Source of the DNA: Acanthopleura granulata
Taxonomy: Eukaryota; Mollusca; Polyplacophora; Chitonida; Chitonidae
NCBI GenBank assembly: GCA_016165875.1
Contig: JABBOT010000005.1
Span: 21,474,520-21,538,519 of the forward strand
Direction: 5' to 3'
DNA length: 64,000 nucleotides
Below, piece by piece: positions 24,063-37,200 of the stretch. Position 1 is the first letter of the stretch, and every line of letters begins with the position of its first letter. Both the position numbers and the translations under genes were made by a program. The notes under the pieces were generated by a model, which saw only the letters and a program-made list of their open reading frames with translations, was not told the DNA's origin and ran no database searches.

Positions 24063-26679
24063 AAGGAATTATGACGGATTCGTGAAAAAGGAAGCAGTCA
24101 ACTGCTTTCAATCACGACCAAAATACGCAAGGAATGTTCTAAGGGCGTAAATTTAACCGACGTCCATTTAATCAAAATATCCTGCTGGATTAATTTGTCA
24201 TTAATCAAAATACGTGTCCCAGTTGCGCTATGGTTGCAACTGTTCATATATTCAAGGTGGTATTATTACATTCTACATCAATGATATACAGACTCTATCT
24301 CTCGCTTAAGAGGGGATAAACACAATAGGGGAGTGTCGAGGTCGAACTCTTTTATCGCTAAAGGTAAAAAAAGCCCTACTGTATCATGTGACTAGTCAAA
24401 AATGTTAGGCAACTATTTCTGATCGCATGTACTATAACATGGGAGTCTAAGAAAAGTTTCACAAAAAGTTATTTAGACTAGACGTTCGATAGAGAAAATG
24501 CAGTAGCTGAAAGTTTCTTAATTTAAGGAACTCTTGACAGAAGAGGAGGTCTTTTGTCACACGGTAAGACATGTGATCGGTAAATTAAAATCAACAAAAT
24601 TGCCTGACATTTTTGACAAAAACATGGCAGTTAAACTCTTTTTACCTCGCACAACAAAAGAGATAGATCTTGAAACTCTCCTATTATGAAGCACCGCAAA
24701 CCGGCGATTCTAGACACTCATGTTTATATTTACATTCAAAAGAACTGTGCTAGTTTTAAATTTGACACACTTGTAGAGCTTAGGCACGCAGTTGAATATC
24801 CTTGTCACAGTGGGTTGTTTAGAATAGTAACTTGACGTTGATTAAAATCGTCACACAACACACATGGTATAACAACTGCTATTATATGTACACGCTATGT
24901 ATGCAGGAACCTTAAAATTGAGAACTAAATTTGGCCTTACAACAGAAGTTAACCCTTAGCCGTTAGACTGACCTTGCAGACCAGTAGATCATGCATCATG
25001 CCAAACAAATCAAAACATGCTACATTTACCTGAAAAACAAATTACATAGAACAGTAAAACAGGAATTCTGTGTTTCGATTCAGAAATCCAGCCAGGTGAT
25101 TATGAAAGCTGGGTGATAGGTGATTATTACGGTTAGCTTACTCAGTAATTGTGATTAGCAGGTACTAATTATCCTGTTAACATACATGTACCTTAACGCA
25201 TCTTCATATTAACAGAATTGCTTCTATCCCTTTGAAATGAACGGATATATAAACTCGTATACGCGTGTGGCAATACATGCATGTGAAAGCCTTTGTGTCA
25301 CATGTGCCTTTCATGTCGTATACCTGCATGCATGTGCAATGCCCGCGGCCCTGGCAAGCCTCCCACAGCGCGTACTCCTCACTGACACAAGGCAAGCCGA
25401 CAAACCTTTCAGAACACTCAGGACCTAGCTGTTATATGATGTAGGCCTACAGCTTGCTCATGGCATATAATGGGCTTCCGGAAAGAAATCTTTTTGCATT
25501 AACCTGTGTTTGGCATAGAGGTTTCGTTTGTTCTGATCTCTCTATGGCATTAGAGAGGCAGAGCAAACAGGAATCAAGTGTGGACATTTCTATACACTCA
25601 CGTGAATGTTTATATGGAAAGGATGTAAATCGAAACCTATCTTTGTTCATATATATATCAACTTTACAATTGTGCCCTTTACAATAGTCTGTACAGCTAC
25701 AGCTGTATACACAGTTTAAGTACACGTGCGTTAACTAATGTAGATTTCTTGTTTTTTTTTTTTTTGTTTTTTTTTTTAAAGATGGTGGATAAAACGTTGT
25801 AAAAAACATACTACAAGAAGACAAACAAAAGGCTACATCAGATTTACAGCATGATAGAACATAATACGCCAATTCTGCCCTCCTCAGCTGTCAAACAAAT
25901 GTAACTATGGCAAAATGTCAACACACACGGTACAAATACACCAGCTTCAAATACATCATGTTCACCCAGCTCCTTGGTATATAATGACTGAATAATTAAG
26001 TATGACAATTAAGTGCTAAATGTGCAAAGCATTTTTAAATTCTTTTTAAATTTCTTAACGTAGTTGCCTAAATGAATGGGAACGCGTGTACATGGCATGC
26101 AGAGATTTTATTGTAGGGGTGGGGGTGGGGACAAGATTAATAAACTACATGTAAGTATTGAAATTATTTTGAAAAATACACCTCATAGGTTATATGTGCT
26201 GGAAATGCAGGTAGTCATATATACACACAAGGTTAATATGCATGCATTATTCGTTCAATCTTGTATTACAAACGTGCACAAAAAACATAGAAACACATAA
26301 ATAAAATGTGCAGCAAAGTGGTGTTGTAAATGCATGTAGGTTTTGAAAGCAATATTCTGACAAAAAGGCAAATGGTGAAAATTGCGTACAAAACCATAAA
26401 GGGAAATTCCAAGACCCATTTCCAAAACAGCCTGTCAAACGGCAGTGCCCTACAGAAAAATGTAATAGATAATTAGATAAATGGTAATAAAATATGGTTA
26501 ATATGTGCGAGAGAATGAGGTACCAGTGTTCAGTGATACAGTTTACAAGGATATTTGATATTTATATTTGTATTATATTACAATTGATATTTTAGGCAAA
26601 TTTCAAACTCGCAGTCCGTTAATAATTTCTAGGTCGTGAGTAACGCCCCACCTCATGCACACATCCTTCCCAAATTTCC
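24059..26679. other. Intergenic, nothing recognised
   Basis: Mostly unique AT-rich sequence with a T-rich run at about 25749-25779. Short open frames on both strands at 25204-25725 show no family signature. Confidence 0.4.
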
Positions 26680-26783
26680 CAGCACTCAATCCGGTTCCTT
26701 CCAGCTATAATGCTGGCCTCCGTGGTATAAATATTCTTGAATACGGCATGAAACACCAGTCCAATAAATAAAAAAATAAATAA
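26680..26783 (+). repeat. SINE family A, 3' fragment
   Basis: Only the end of the body (ccagctataatgctggcctc) and the tail (aatattcttgaatacggcat, then gaaacaccagtccaataaat) are present. Substitutions in the tail suggest an old copy. It is the last family-A copy before the SINE-free interval around the homeobox gene. Confidence 0.8.
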
Positions 26784-28019
26784 CCAATTCCTTCCCAGAT
26801 TATCCATACAGTGGTATCTTTCACGAAGTATTTCCTTCTTAACTTTTTGTATTTGTCTTTAAACACACGGCACAGAAAACAGTTAAACCAAAACCAAATC
26901 TGTTCAAGAGTTAGGTATATTCAAGAGTTAGGAGAGTTAAACCGGAGCGGCAGTTTTATTCTAACCGTTCATATAAATTGTATAATATAATACGTCGTTA
27001 ATTGTAAACTTTATTATTATGTGTCACTAGAATTAGGCACGATGTTGCCTTGTCATCATATTTGATAAACATTTACTTGAAAAACAATGCAAAAGGACCT
27101 GGGAGATGCGTGCGCCGGCTACAGTTTCGTTCGAAAATCATGTATTTCAGCTCCGGGTGTTAAAGATATGGTCAGCAGCAATGACCGGTTATAAGTGATT
27201 TTATAAAATTCACAGTGCATGCAGATGCTAAGTAACGTTTAGAGAGGGTACCTTGTTTCAATACCGTGTCAGGTTAAATATTAACAATCACACGCAAGGT
27301 TTTTCTACCTTATGGATTTCATATCTGCATCACAGAAATATGCTTTTCAGAGGGGCATCACAACAAATACCCTATACACCCACATGTTGCTTAATTTTTG
27401 TTTTTCGCAATATTGTCAAATTGCGAATGTTCTCTGTAGCGTTATAAAATTATATTAAGCCAAGTATCCAAATCACAGCTGAAGTGGTCAACTGGCCTTA
27501 TTCCCAATGCGTAATCACGATCCATAGTCATTTTAATTCATCTTTAATCATTCGGTAATCATTAACAGACTTGTACAGAACATTCAGTTGGTTGCGGTAC
27601 TCATTAATTATCGCTAAGATTTTATAAAGCAGACATACATATAAATCAAATTCATATAAAGTATTTTTTTTATTTATGTTGACAAAATTTGCATTCATAG
27701 GATGTTGGAAGTTCCATCTCCAAATATTAATATGTTGTATACTAAAAGAACAACAGAACAAATGATAAATAAATATGATGAATAACCTAGGTAATAATTT
27801 TCATTGTATTTTCACATATGACAATACAACTATACGTAATATAACCCCACAAATCCCCTACCTTGAACTAACATCTGCATGGAAAGATACTTATTTGTTT
27901 AATCACATATCATGCAGCACGTCATTTAGATTCTATACAACCGCATTGTTAAAGGAACGAATATTGTATCTGGCTGCTTCACTGAAATACATGCTCTGAA
28001 TTAACCGCATGAACTAAAT

Positions 28020-28513
28020 CATTAGCGGCTTGTCATTGTCTCTTCCCTGAAGATACGTAATATAGCATATTTGTCATTCAGTTCACAAACATATTGATGC
28101 AATCCTTGCGTGGACATTGCCTTACGGCTTGGCAATTCATGGCTTTGCTCTGCGATGCCAAATTAGTAGTGTACTTTATGACTATTGGCCAATTTTGGGC
28201 TAATTGACGATGGTTATGATCTGATTGTAAATCAGCAATGAAATGTTAACCTCCAGAGAGTATCGTGTATCTTGTTCGAGGCATCGATCAATGCTTCATA
28301 AACTGTGATTAAATTTAACAAACCAGAAAGTTTACACAACACATTAAAACTGTTCATAGCCCAGAGCGGGGGTATAAAAGCCGTTTTATAACAATTGATT
28401 AGCAGAAATAAAGTTAAGCCAAGCGTGACACGGGGCCATTACATTTAATATTGCGGGTTGTGCTGCACGCATGCACGGAGAAATAGGAGCCGAGAACTGA
28501 GCCCGCCCGAGCA
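28020..28513 (+). promoter_or_regulatory. Candidate promoter with canonical TATA box
   Basis: ggtataaaag at 28371-28380 is a textbook TATA box, so a start of transcription would be expected near 28400. Upstream at 28020-28260 are the CCAAT-type palindrome attggccaat (about 28184) and homeodomain-type words (ctaattgacg, aaattagt). Downstream is a GC-richer leader reaching an ATG in good context at 28514. It lies 2.8 kb before the first Otp coding exon on the same strand, so it could be an Otp promoter with a non-coding or short first exon, or belong to another transcript. Confidence 0.4.
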
Positions 28514-28677
28514 ATGGACACGGGACAGCCTGAGTGGCGAACACGGAGTCATCGAAATCAGAGATGTATCATGAAGTGTGTGGTTTGTGAAAGGTATAGA
28601 TGTCGCATGGGACCCTGCACATCAGTACAACACATTGTCCTTTTCTTCAACAGTTTAACATCTTGTTCACCTTACAA

Positions 28678-28684
<7 letters not shown>
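28514..28684 (+). CDS. Small Cys-rich open frame after the TATA box, unrecognised
   Basis: A 56-residue open frame starts at an ATG with a favourable context (gcaATGg) about 110 bases after the expected start site of the 28371 TATA box. It has an Arg-rich beginning and a cluster of Cys residues (positions 18, 22, 25, 30 and 35). It ends in a stop formed by the AAAT microsatellite, so the second half is unlikely to be real. A splice donor (gaaag|gtatag) at 28593/28594 could end an exon after about 26 codons. I do not recognise the protein; it could equally be a 5' leader with an upstream ORF. Confidence 0.2.
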
Positions 28685-28712
<28 letters not shown>

Positions 28713-28715
28713 ATA
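28676..28715. repeat. (AAAT)n microsatellite
   Basis: About ten AAAT units, ending in a degenerate aaatagat. Confidence 0.95.
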
Positions 28716-31207
28716 GATAAGCATATAAAGAAGCAAATAAATAAGAAATAATTTTGAAGAGATGAAGAGAAAACAAATTACAGAAGTGTATCGTATGTGC
28801 AAGTGATGTCTCTAAGAAAAAAATGTGAGTGTTCACGTAATGTAAGATTAAAACAAAAATTAAGGTCTAAGTCTTGAAAGAATTTATGAGTTTTTTTATA
28901 TGTTTTCTAATTTTACACGGCGAAAGTATTGAGTTATAAAATACACAGTGTTGCAATCAAAATTCGTGCACATATAATACTATGTTTCACCTGAAAATTT
29001 CGTCCAATGGACGCAATTATTTTTTTCTGCTCTCGACGATGTAATCAATTTACCTATGCACCTGCATTTACTAATATAATATGCGTTTCAACTCTATTTA
29101 TCTTACGGGGTTAAATTATAATCTTCCCAGGAAAAAAAAAGAAGAACAAATAACGAAAAGAAACAAATGAAAAATTGCCGTTCTGAAGCGTGCATGTGAC
29201 AGGAATCATACAATCGAACTGATAATCAGACATCTCTCTGATTTAGATGGCGCTCAAGGAGATATGTAGAATTTATTGTATGCATGCATTGCTAATTTCT
29301 ATCTCGTGGATCAAATGGGTCCCGCCTTTCTAATTACAATTATGTCTACAATTACGATATCACGACTAATGCTTTGTTCCATCTATCGGTCCGCGGCCGA
29401 CCTTTCATTTCGGCATCAAATTCATGTTCATCAAACGTCAAGGCCGACACGGTGATACGGAAGAGGTCTGACAGAATGTAATAACGACACACTGCCGACC
29501 CCACTACAAACAATTTCCACTTATCAAACCGTCAAATCTTCCAATATCCGACCAATTGTCCACTGGAGCGGTTTGCATCTGTGTGTCACATGCAAGCAGT
29601 AACAGTTTCTCTTGCAGATATATAGACCCCGCGGTGCAGGCCTAAACAACATCCAGGTTTGAGACCTCTCGTTACTTGTTATAGTTCGGAGATTACTCCG
29701 CAAAAAAGAGCGGGGGCGGGGACGGGATAGGAGATGGTGGGGGGGGGGGGGCATTTAACACAGGTGCAAGAACAAACAATGAAATGCATAACTAAACTCC
29801 ATGCATGGCAGTGAGAAGCATTTATCAAAACAATCAAAACTTCACTTAAATATCAACATTAATAGCGGAGCAATTTTCTCCTGGATGTAGAGGTAACATT
29901 TTTAGGGATGCTTGCATCCGTTATATTGCATTCATCTAAAGAGGATGAACCCTTCGATGAAAAAAAAAATAAAAGAAAAATTACTTAGTCTTGAATTTTT
30001 GTGATTCATGCTTATCAATACTTTTGATTTCTTCGAGGTTTAAAAGTTAACTCTTTATCGTGGCTTTACTTACCCGGACTACTTAGAGGCTAAAGTGAAT
30101 TTCTGTAATTTAGCAGCATATCACCTGTTCACAGAAAGGTATTCCACATATCATCTTTCCCCAAATCCCTTTGGTAAGCGCCACATGCACTCGTAAAGGA
30201 ATATTTTTAGACTCACAGTAATTCATATAAATTTAATAAAAACTTACTTATGGGCAATGTTTTTTATACAATTTTACTGGAACATACTTTTCGCTTTTCG
30301 TTGCAGAAACCTAATACATACATTATGCGCTTTTTCTTCATAGGACAACGCATACCTATTTCATACACGCCTCAAAAATAATCCAAAATAGATACAATTC
30401 ATTTCTAATTAGAATTATTATTCCAATATTCAAAAGCTCCCGATCTTGTGCACATTTCAAGAAAGCAGCTTAAATTTGTTTGCGCGTGTCTCTGATATTA
30501 TAAGGTTTTAATTCCCCGTTTGTTAGAGAACAAGTGCTAACTGTTAACACGGCAACTTGGACCGGATTTATATTCCCATTTCTTTTTTATATGGTTGTGT
30601 CCTCGGTCTATGATTCCAAACAGTGCACAGTTTGCACGCTTCATCAATCCTTACATCAACACAATTTTCTCAGGTTACCTTTCTAATTTGCGTAGCTCAC
30701 TGAGCTAATTAACACCTGAGGTCAGATCAGTTAGCCACTATAGGTATCGTTCCATTATCTCTTTACAATGGGGTAATCGAATTTTTGGAAAACCGTGAAG
30801 CCGGTTCATCGGAGGCAGCAGTTCGTGTGCCATTGTCCTATCTGGCCGTTGCGTGTTGTCACTACAGAATATCAGAGGCATCGCAGGGGGTCCCTTGCTC
30901 ACCCTTCACTACACAACGACCACGCCCCTTTCGCTGATCAACCTCATGTACAGAGACCGATCTTGGTATTGCCTTAGATCACGCGCTCCATGCGTCGTCA
31001 CCGCTCATGTGAAAAACACTAACCTGCAAAAGGAAATGGTTTTAGCCAATGGCTGGCCTCCTTCGATCCTCCCCTTGAATGCGACACAGGCTGGTAATAG
31101 CATTATAAGCAGTGGGGCCCTGCATCCTCTAACCAAACGGGGTTTGATGAACGGTCTAGAAATTAACTGTAGGGTCCAACAAAACACCATCACAGACCAG
31201 CAGCGAG
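28716..31207. other. Region upstream of Otp coding sequence
   Basis: No separate gene recognised. 29290-29560 is GC-richer with clustered homeodomain-type sites (ctaattacaattatg...acaattacg) and may be regulatory. A G-rich tract with a G13 run lies at about 29710-29751. 30660-31207 is less AT-rich and probably contains the Otp 5' leader. An acceptor-like ttttctcag|gt at about 30672 and open frames at 30795-31251 in other frames lie here, the latter not recognisable as protein. Confidence 0.4.
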
Positions 31208-31277
31208 ATGACATCGCTTACTTCAGTCGGTGCGCAGTTAAAAACAACTGAACACTTGATAATGAACGGCCTCCGAG
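31208..31277 (+). CDS. otp: otp exon 1 coding part (probable)
   Basis: An in-frame ATG at 31208 (context gagATGa, purine at -3), the first after a stop at 31157, opens 23 codons ([20 protein letters not shown], then GLR) plus one base. A consensus donor follows, cgag|gtaagt, with GT at 31278. The phase (one base carried over) fits the exon 2 acceptor exactly and makes a Gly codon. A second in-frame ATG at 31262 is also in good context and would give a shorter protein. The EHLI..GLRG segment is loosely like the end of exon 1 in vertebrate Otp. Further 5' exons are possible. Confidence 0.7.
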
Positions 31278-34200
31278 GTAAGTAAACGTGTGTATATCAT
31301 GTAATTGAGTCGAGTATAGAACGCTTGTCTTGCGAATCTCTTACCTATTTGCCGTGACTTGTTCCACTGTGCGTTTGGTGGCCGTCTCCCCTGTTAAAGC
31401 CTTCCCGAGAAACACCCTTGGAGCTCCTGTCACCAAATTAGGGGTTTATATGGAAATATGTGCTCAAGGCTCGCGTTTATACAATCAGTCCGAATTGTAG
31501 ACCGCTGTTTTCTCCCACTGATCTAGGTGACTCTCCGCCACGCCAATATATGCTCATATTCTTCCATTACTACATTTGCTTGCGATAGGCTCCGCTTTAT
31601 TTAATTTATTTCGGGTGAAAATTAAATCTCATGTCTCAACAATCCTGGCGTATTGAGAAGCTAGAAGCAAATTGCGCCAAGTGATTTGTATTGAGCATCT
31701 TGTTCAATACCCCCATCGCCTTCCAGAGAGAGACAAAGAGTGAGAAAAAAAATAGCCTTCCAAATTTGACCGACTGTATAAGAATATCTGAGATTTTTCA
31801 CCGACTGGTTTTATTTCCCTATTTTCTACATTCACCGAGACTCTAATTTGATCCCATGCTGCGTCCTATCACGACCCTGGACTAGGCTGCTAAAGTCACT
31901 TTGTCCACTGCATTTTATTTGGCTTCGAGACAACCTTTTTTTTACATCTTGTGTATTTTTTAAAGCCAGACACATTATCGCGCAGTCTTAACCCTCAATC
32001 CGGCTTTCAGCCTGCTTTTATAATTTATACCTAATCTTAGATAAAACAAATGTCTCCCTTTCCATCTAAGTCTTCCTTTCCTTACCCTATAATACTTATG
32101 TTTCATCTCTTGGTTTTTTATTTTTATTTTTATTTTTTGACTTATAGGAATCAAAGAAGAATCTGAGTCGGGTAAATCTCAGGACCAGGGTCTTGATAAG
32201 AACGAGATGGGTCTGGAAAATAACAACTCGGACCTGGACAAACCTGTGAAACAGAAGCGACACCGGACACGCTTCACTCCGGCTCAGCTTCAGGAACTTG
32301 AAAGAAGCTTCGCCAAAACTCACTACCCAGACATCTTTATGAGAGAGGAACTGGCACTTCGCATTGGCCTAACAGAATCCCGCGTCCAGGTAAGCTACAT
32401 AGTTGTTATATATATTTGTAAGCAAACATTAATGTCCCGTCAGGATGTCCGACTTTGATACAGGTGTTTTTACCAGGGGTGATAACTTTCGGTAAATTAT
32501 GTCTCATCATCAATCAATCCGCCAGTGAATCAATGAATCAGTCATTCATTTATAGTTATACAGCTAATTGGGGAGACGGTGTGGTATGCGGTTTTTTGGA
32601 TATCGAAAAGAGTATATGTCATGACTTAATCAATGTTTGAGTTAGGCGCTATGCCTAATACACAGTCTAAGTGTGTTGGAAATGACCTTGTATATGTCAT
32701 CGACGAAAGAAACGCCACCAGACATATTTAAATTAGGCCTGCAATTAATTCACTACCATTAAAAGACGTTGAAATGCTTCAGGAGAGTTTCAAATGAACC
32801 AGTTCATGTGGTTACCTTCATATAAAAACATCAAGAAAAGCCTCCATGAATAGGGCTTGCTTACTTTTATAACTTTCTCGAGCGAAATACCGATGCTGCT
32901 TTAAAAAGCTTAATTTTATGTTAATGTCCGACTGTCGTATTCGGTATATTCATGTACAAGTTGGTTACAAAGTTCTAGGTATTTAATTAAACTTATACTG
33001 TGACCAATTACCCAAGTTGGTATACCCGATCAAGCCGTTTGTAAGACGGCAATTAGGGAAATGAAACAAACATCGACACAATGCCCTCATGCAGTAATTA
33101 AATATTCCAATCAATCCAGTTATTACACATTAAGGCGTCGACAACCGCTGTAAATTCAGCCATGCGAGATAAAGTCTACGAAAGAAAATACCAGTGGTGT
33201 TTCGGTACGTATATCACCGACAATGCAGAAAACATGGAGTTGTATTACACCGATGCTAAACATCTAAGTCATGTGCATCTGAAGCTTGTAGTTTCATTGT
33301 CAAATGTAAAAACTTTTGTAAGTTTGTGATGATTTTGTGAATATTTAATCAACAGTTATTTTGTGTATTAAAGTCTTTATTAAGTTTTTCCAGCCCTCTT
33401 TTCAAAAGCGTAGTCTTAGATCAAGAAGGAGCCCACGAGATTATAGCCTAACCAACTGATCTATCACACACCATGTAGATTGTTTGTTTGTCAAGAGGCA
33501 GGCATTATATATCAGCGAATATAATCTTTAGTAATTTTTTTAAAAAGAACCACAATCTGTTGCACGCTCTGATAACAGAAAGGATGTGTACACACACACA
33601 CCCACACGACATCGTTTGAACTTAACTAAGTTTTTTCCTTAACGTCATATTAATATGTTTTGGGCTTCCATATATCTGTGTGTCTATTTACAACAGAACT
33701 CCGGTTCAGTACTTGCATATGCACTGGATTTATTGTTTATTCGGTTGAACTCATATACGTTGTCACATATCTATGAACATCCATCAGCACAATAGGCACA
33801 ACATCCTCTAATTGATCAGTATATCGGCCTGTGCTGGATTTGAGGGATCAAACGAAAACTGTGAACGAAAAGCGCAATTAAGTGTCACACATCATTAACG
33901 TTGAATAGGTTAGGTGTACGAATAGAGTATTTTAGCGCCTGATCTTCAAACTTTGAAGACCTGGCCTGTTTGACACACCTGTCGCACACTGTGTTATTCG
34001 CAGGTGCAATTTACGAGTTATTCACAACTTTAAGCTTTGGGTGTCAGCATACCGGGTGGCACATCCCTGCCTTGCCCTGATTTTGTCTTTGTCGCGTACA
34101 CTATTTTATATTACGGTTCTTGCCCTCGTGATGCTGTACCTTTCCGAACCGTGTTCTAATTTTCTTTTTTTTTTTTATTTTTCACCTTCTGCAGCCTGTG

Positions 34201-37200
34201 AAATGCTTTAATACATGTATTATGTCTTGAATAGGTTAGTGGCAATTGTATCCTGTGTATCTACTTCCTCCTTAGATATTCTCCACAACCTCAAGGCATC
34301 AGTCTGTGGCATATACACATATACAAGTTGTAAATCAGTTTATGTCGGTTTTTCTGGGCAAAACGGTCACCATCCAGTATCTCGAAGTGACACATTTGAT
34401 CACCGAACTACTATAAATAGAACACCTGTAGACTAAATTCCATTCTTCGGGGTCGACTTACTCATATCTTACATTTATATACAGGACAAGAAACATTTCT
34501 CTTTTTTTTATTTCTCTTCAAGATACAAATTATCACATACTTAAAATCGTACACAAATTTGGATAGTGCTGGCTGCTACCGCGATTTCTCTCGGCGTCTG
34601 AGCCCTGTGTTAAGATGCCCACGGAACTGATTGTATACATTGCATTGTTTTCGTGTAATTGTTTATTAAACCTGATAATAAAACAGCATTAAGAGTAATT
34701 CTAGACCAGTGACGTTCAATAAATTGCAATTAATATCACTGTAATTTTTTTCAAACTATTTCTGCTTAGGTCATGTTGCTATATAGGGGTAGTGTAAGTT
34801 ATTCCTTTTTAATCATTTACATGAACAGTTAGAATAAAGCCCTAACCTGGCTAAGTTGACAAGACCGGATGTCATCGGCTATACGTGTGACGATTTGCCA
34901 ACTATTACACAGTCGTCACTGCTCTGTTTTACTCTCTATACTGCAGTCTTTTACATTATACTGTCCCTTCTCACCATCGACATCGTCCCTCACAGCTGCC
35001 CCGGCTCTTGCCCTTCTCTGCCTGCACCTATACACACCAGGACTCCGTCTCGCCTTAGTCGCTACGTATCACGCAACTAGAATGCAGATTCATTAGCAAA
35101 GGGATTATAAAATTGTCCTATGCCTCACCGTCTTATTTCATTTCCACTATTTTTTCAATTAAGACGGCAAATTTAATCGCATAATCCTGTGTCGAGTCGG
35201 CCACAGGAGTCTCCTCGAATTTCCCTGGGCCGAGAGAGTCTTTCGATCTGTTTCGGCTATTTGTTTCTTGGAAAATACAGAAAAAGAACAAAAAGCTCGC
35301 GTGCGCTACACCACATGCCATGTTACTTTCGGAGAAGGTTTGACCCACGAGATGATTCAGTTCACGTCTCGCGGGATTCCTTCACAATGGACAACCCCAG
35401 CCGACGTGCTAGTCTCATTGTTGCGACGCTAAACGATAATTAAATGCTCCATTTTCACTTTTGACAGCTCAACAGCTTTGGTAAATGTTTCCCTCTCACG
35501 AAAGGCTAAAAGATAATTTGATTTGGAATGTGAGAATATAAGAATATCTATACCTTCGTACCGATGAGCTGTCAGCCCAAGTGTAGAAAAAAATCCCGAA
35601 TGCCGTCTGGAGGATGGATACATTACAATCTTTGTTAACGGTCAAATCACCAAGGCTGTCAGACATGCTATATACAAGGGACATGGCGTTAACACGCCAT
35701 TTATGCTGAACACAAAACTATATTCCTAAACCAAGTTTTCCAGCAACCTACTACATAAGCTCACACGATCTCCTGCACACATTTCTTTTCCATGCCTCGT
35801 ATATGCAGTATAGATTTACAGGCTACCGTGCCTTTGCGATGTGAAAGGTGTCTATTATCAGTAATCTTACTTAATCCTGGGTTTCTGCCTTAGTCTTGCC
35901 ATGGCGGGTGGGTTGCGTGCAACGCCGCTGTCTGTCGGTCCAACTTCCCCCCCCCCCTCCCTCCCCGGGGTACTCCTCAGCTAGACAGCATATATCTGAC
36001 AGCCATACCTTCCTGGGAATTCTTCTGTAACACAGTTAATTAGTTCTCTCTTCTTTAACGCCTTGTCTTCTATAGATCACACGACAAGCTCTTGTCTATG
36101 CCGCCATGCTCATACCAGGCTGTGGCAAAGATACATTTTGACATGCATATATTGAGTGGGTAAACCTTACCCATGAAGTGTTGCCAAACTGATCTTTGTG
36201 TATAGCGTCAGGAAACTCCCCAACATGGCGGTTTTATCTATGCGACACAGCGCTTCAACTGATAGATAAAGTAAGTCTAACTGTACACCATTAAAGCCAT
36301 AAAACTCCCTAAAATCAACTGTCTATTTACACGTCCCATTTCTGTTGCATGTATCGGATACTGGTGTGGCGAAACCGAACAAGCACACAAAAACAATCAC
36401 TAAAAATAACAATTACCTACTGATGTCAAGGATGGGAAGTCGGCGTGGAAGCTGCCCTAATAAACTTCACTACGAATAGTTGAACCAATTTAGATAGACT
36501 GAATTCTGTTGATGGATGTATTTCATTTTATTTATCTATTTGATGGTTTCACACCACACGTGCATAGTTATGAAGCATTTATTTAGATTACAACATCGGT
36601 TATACTTCAGTTATCGGCATGCTTTGTTAGCGTGAGACCCTTTTTCAATCGGATATGGTCAAATCTATTGCTTTTAAAGAAACTTCTTGAACTGTCACCA
36701 GAGGATAGGTTAAGTAATTGGCATATTGTTGTCAGTATATTTTGATTAGTAAGGCGTCTGGTGTCAGTATACCAAGACAACCAAGGGTGTCACGTCTGAT
36801 GTGCTTGGACAAAATGTTTGTCCTCCCTGTTTTACTCAGGTGTTTAAAAAATGTTACAATGTTCACGTTAACTGCTTCACACATGTGTCAAGACTATAAA
36901 ATTTGCAACTGTTGAAGGCGATTTTCAAGCACTAGAGACATGTCGCATATAACTTCATAACACATTCTAAAAGTGTACATAAAAATTAAACTCCATATAA
37001 TAAAACGCCAGTTTCAGCAAAGATAGTACAGGGTTGTAGATGCGACGACTGGGAGATGACTTCGCTTACACGCACCTCCAGACAGATCTTGCACAAGTTG
37101 ATAATGAAGTGATAAGCTGTAGATTTAGTTTGAGTTAAACTAATGGTGTCTCCGTAGCAGATAAACAGTGAGTTTATATGCCTTAAGACTTCACCTCTGA

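Noticed and set aside
30795..31251. 132-residue plus-strand and 69-residue minus-strand open frames before otp
   Set aside because: No recognisable protein features. They overlap the probable otp leader and exon 1, whose reading frame is different and is supported by splice phase.
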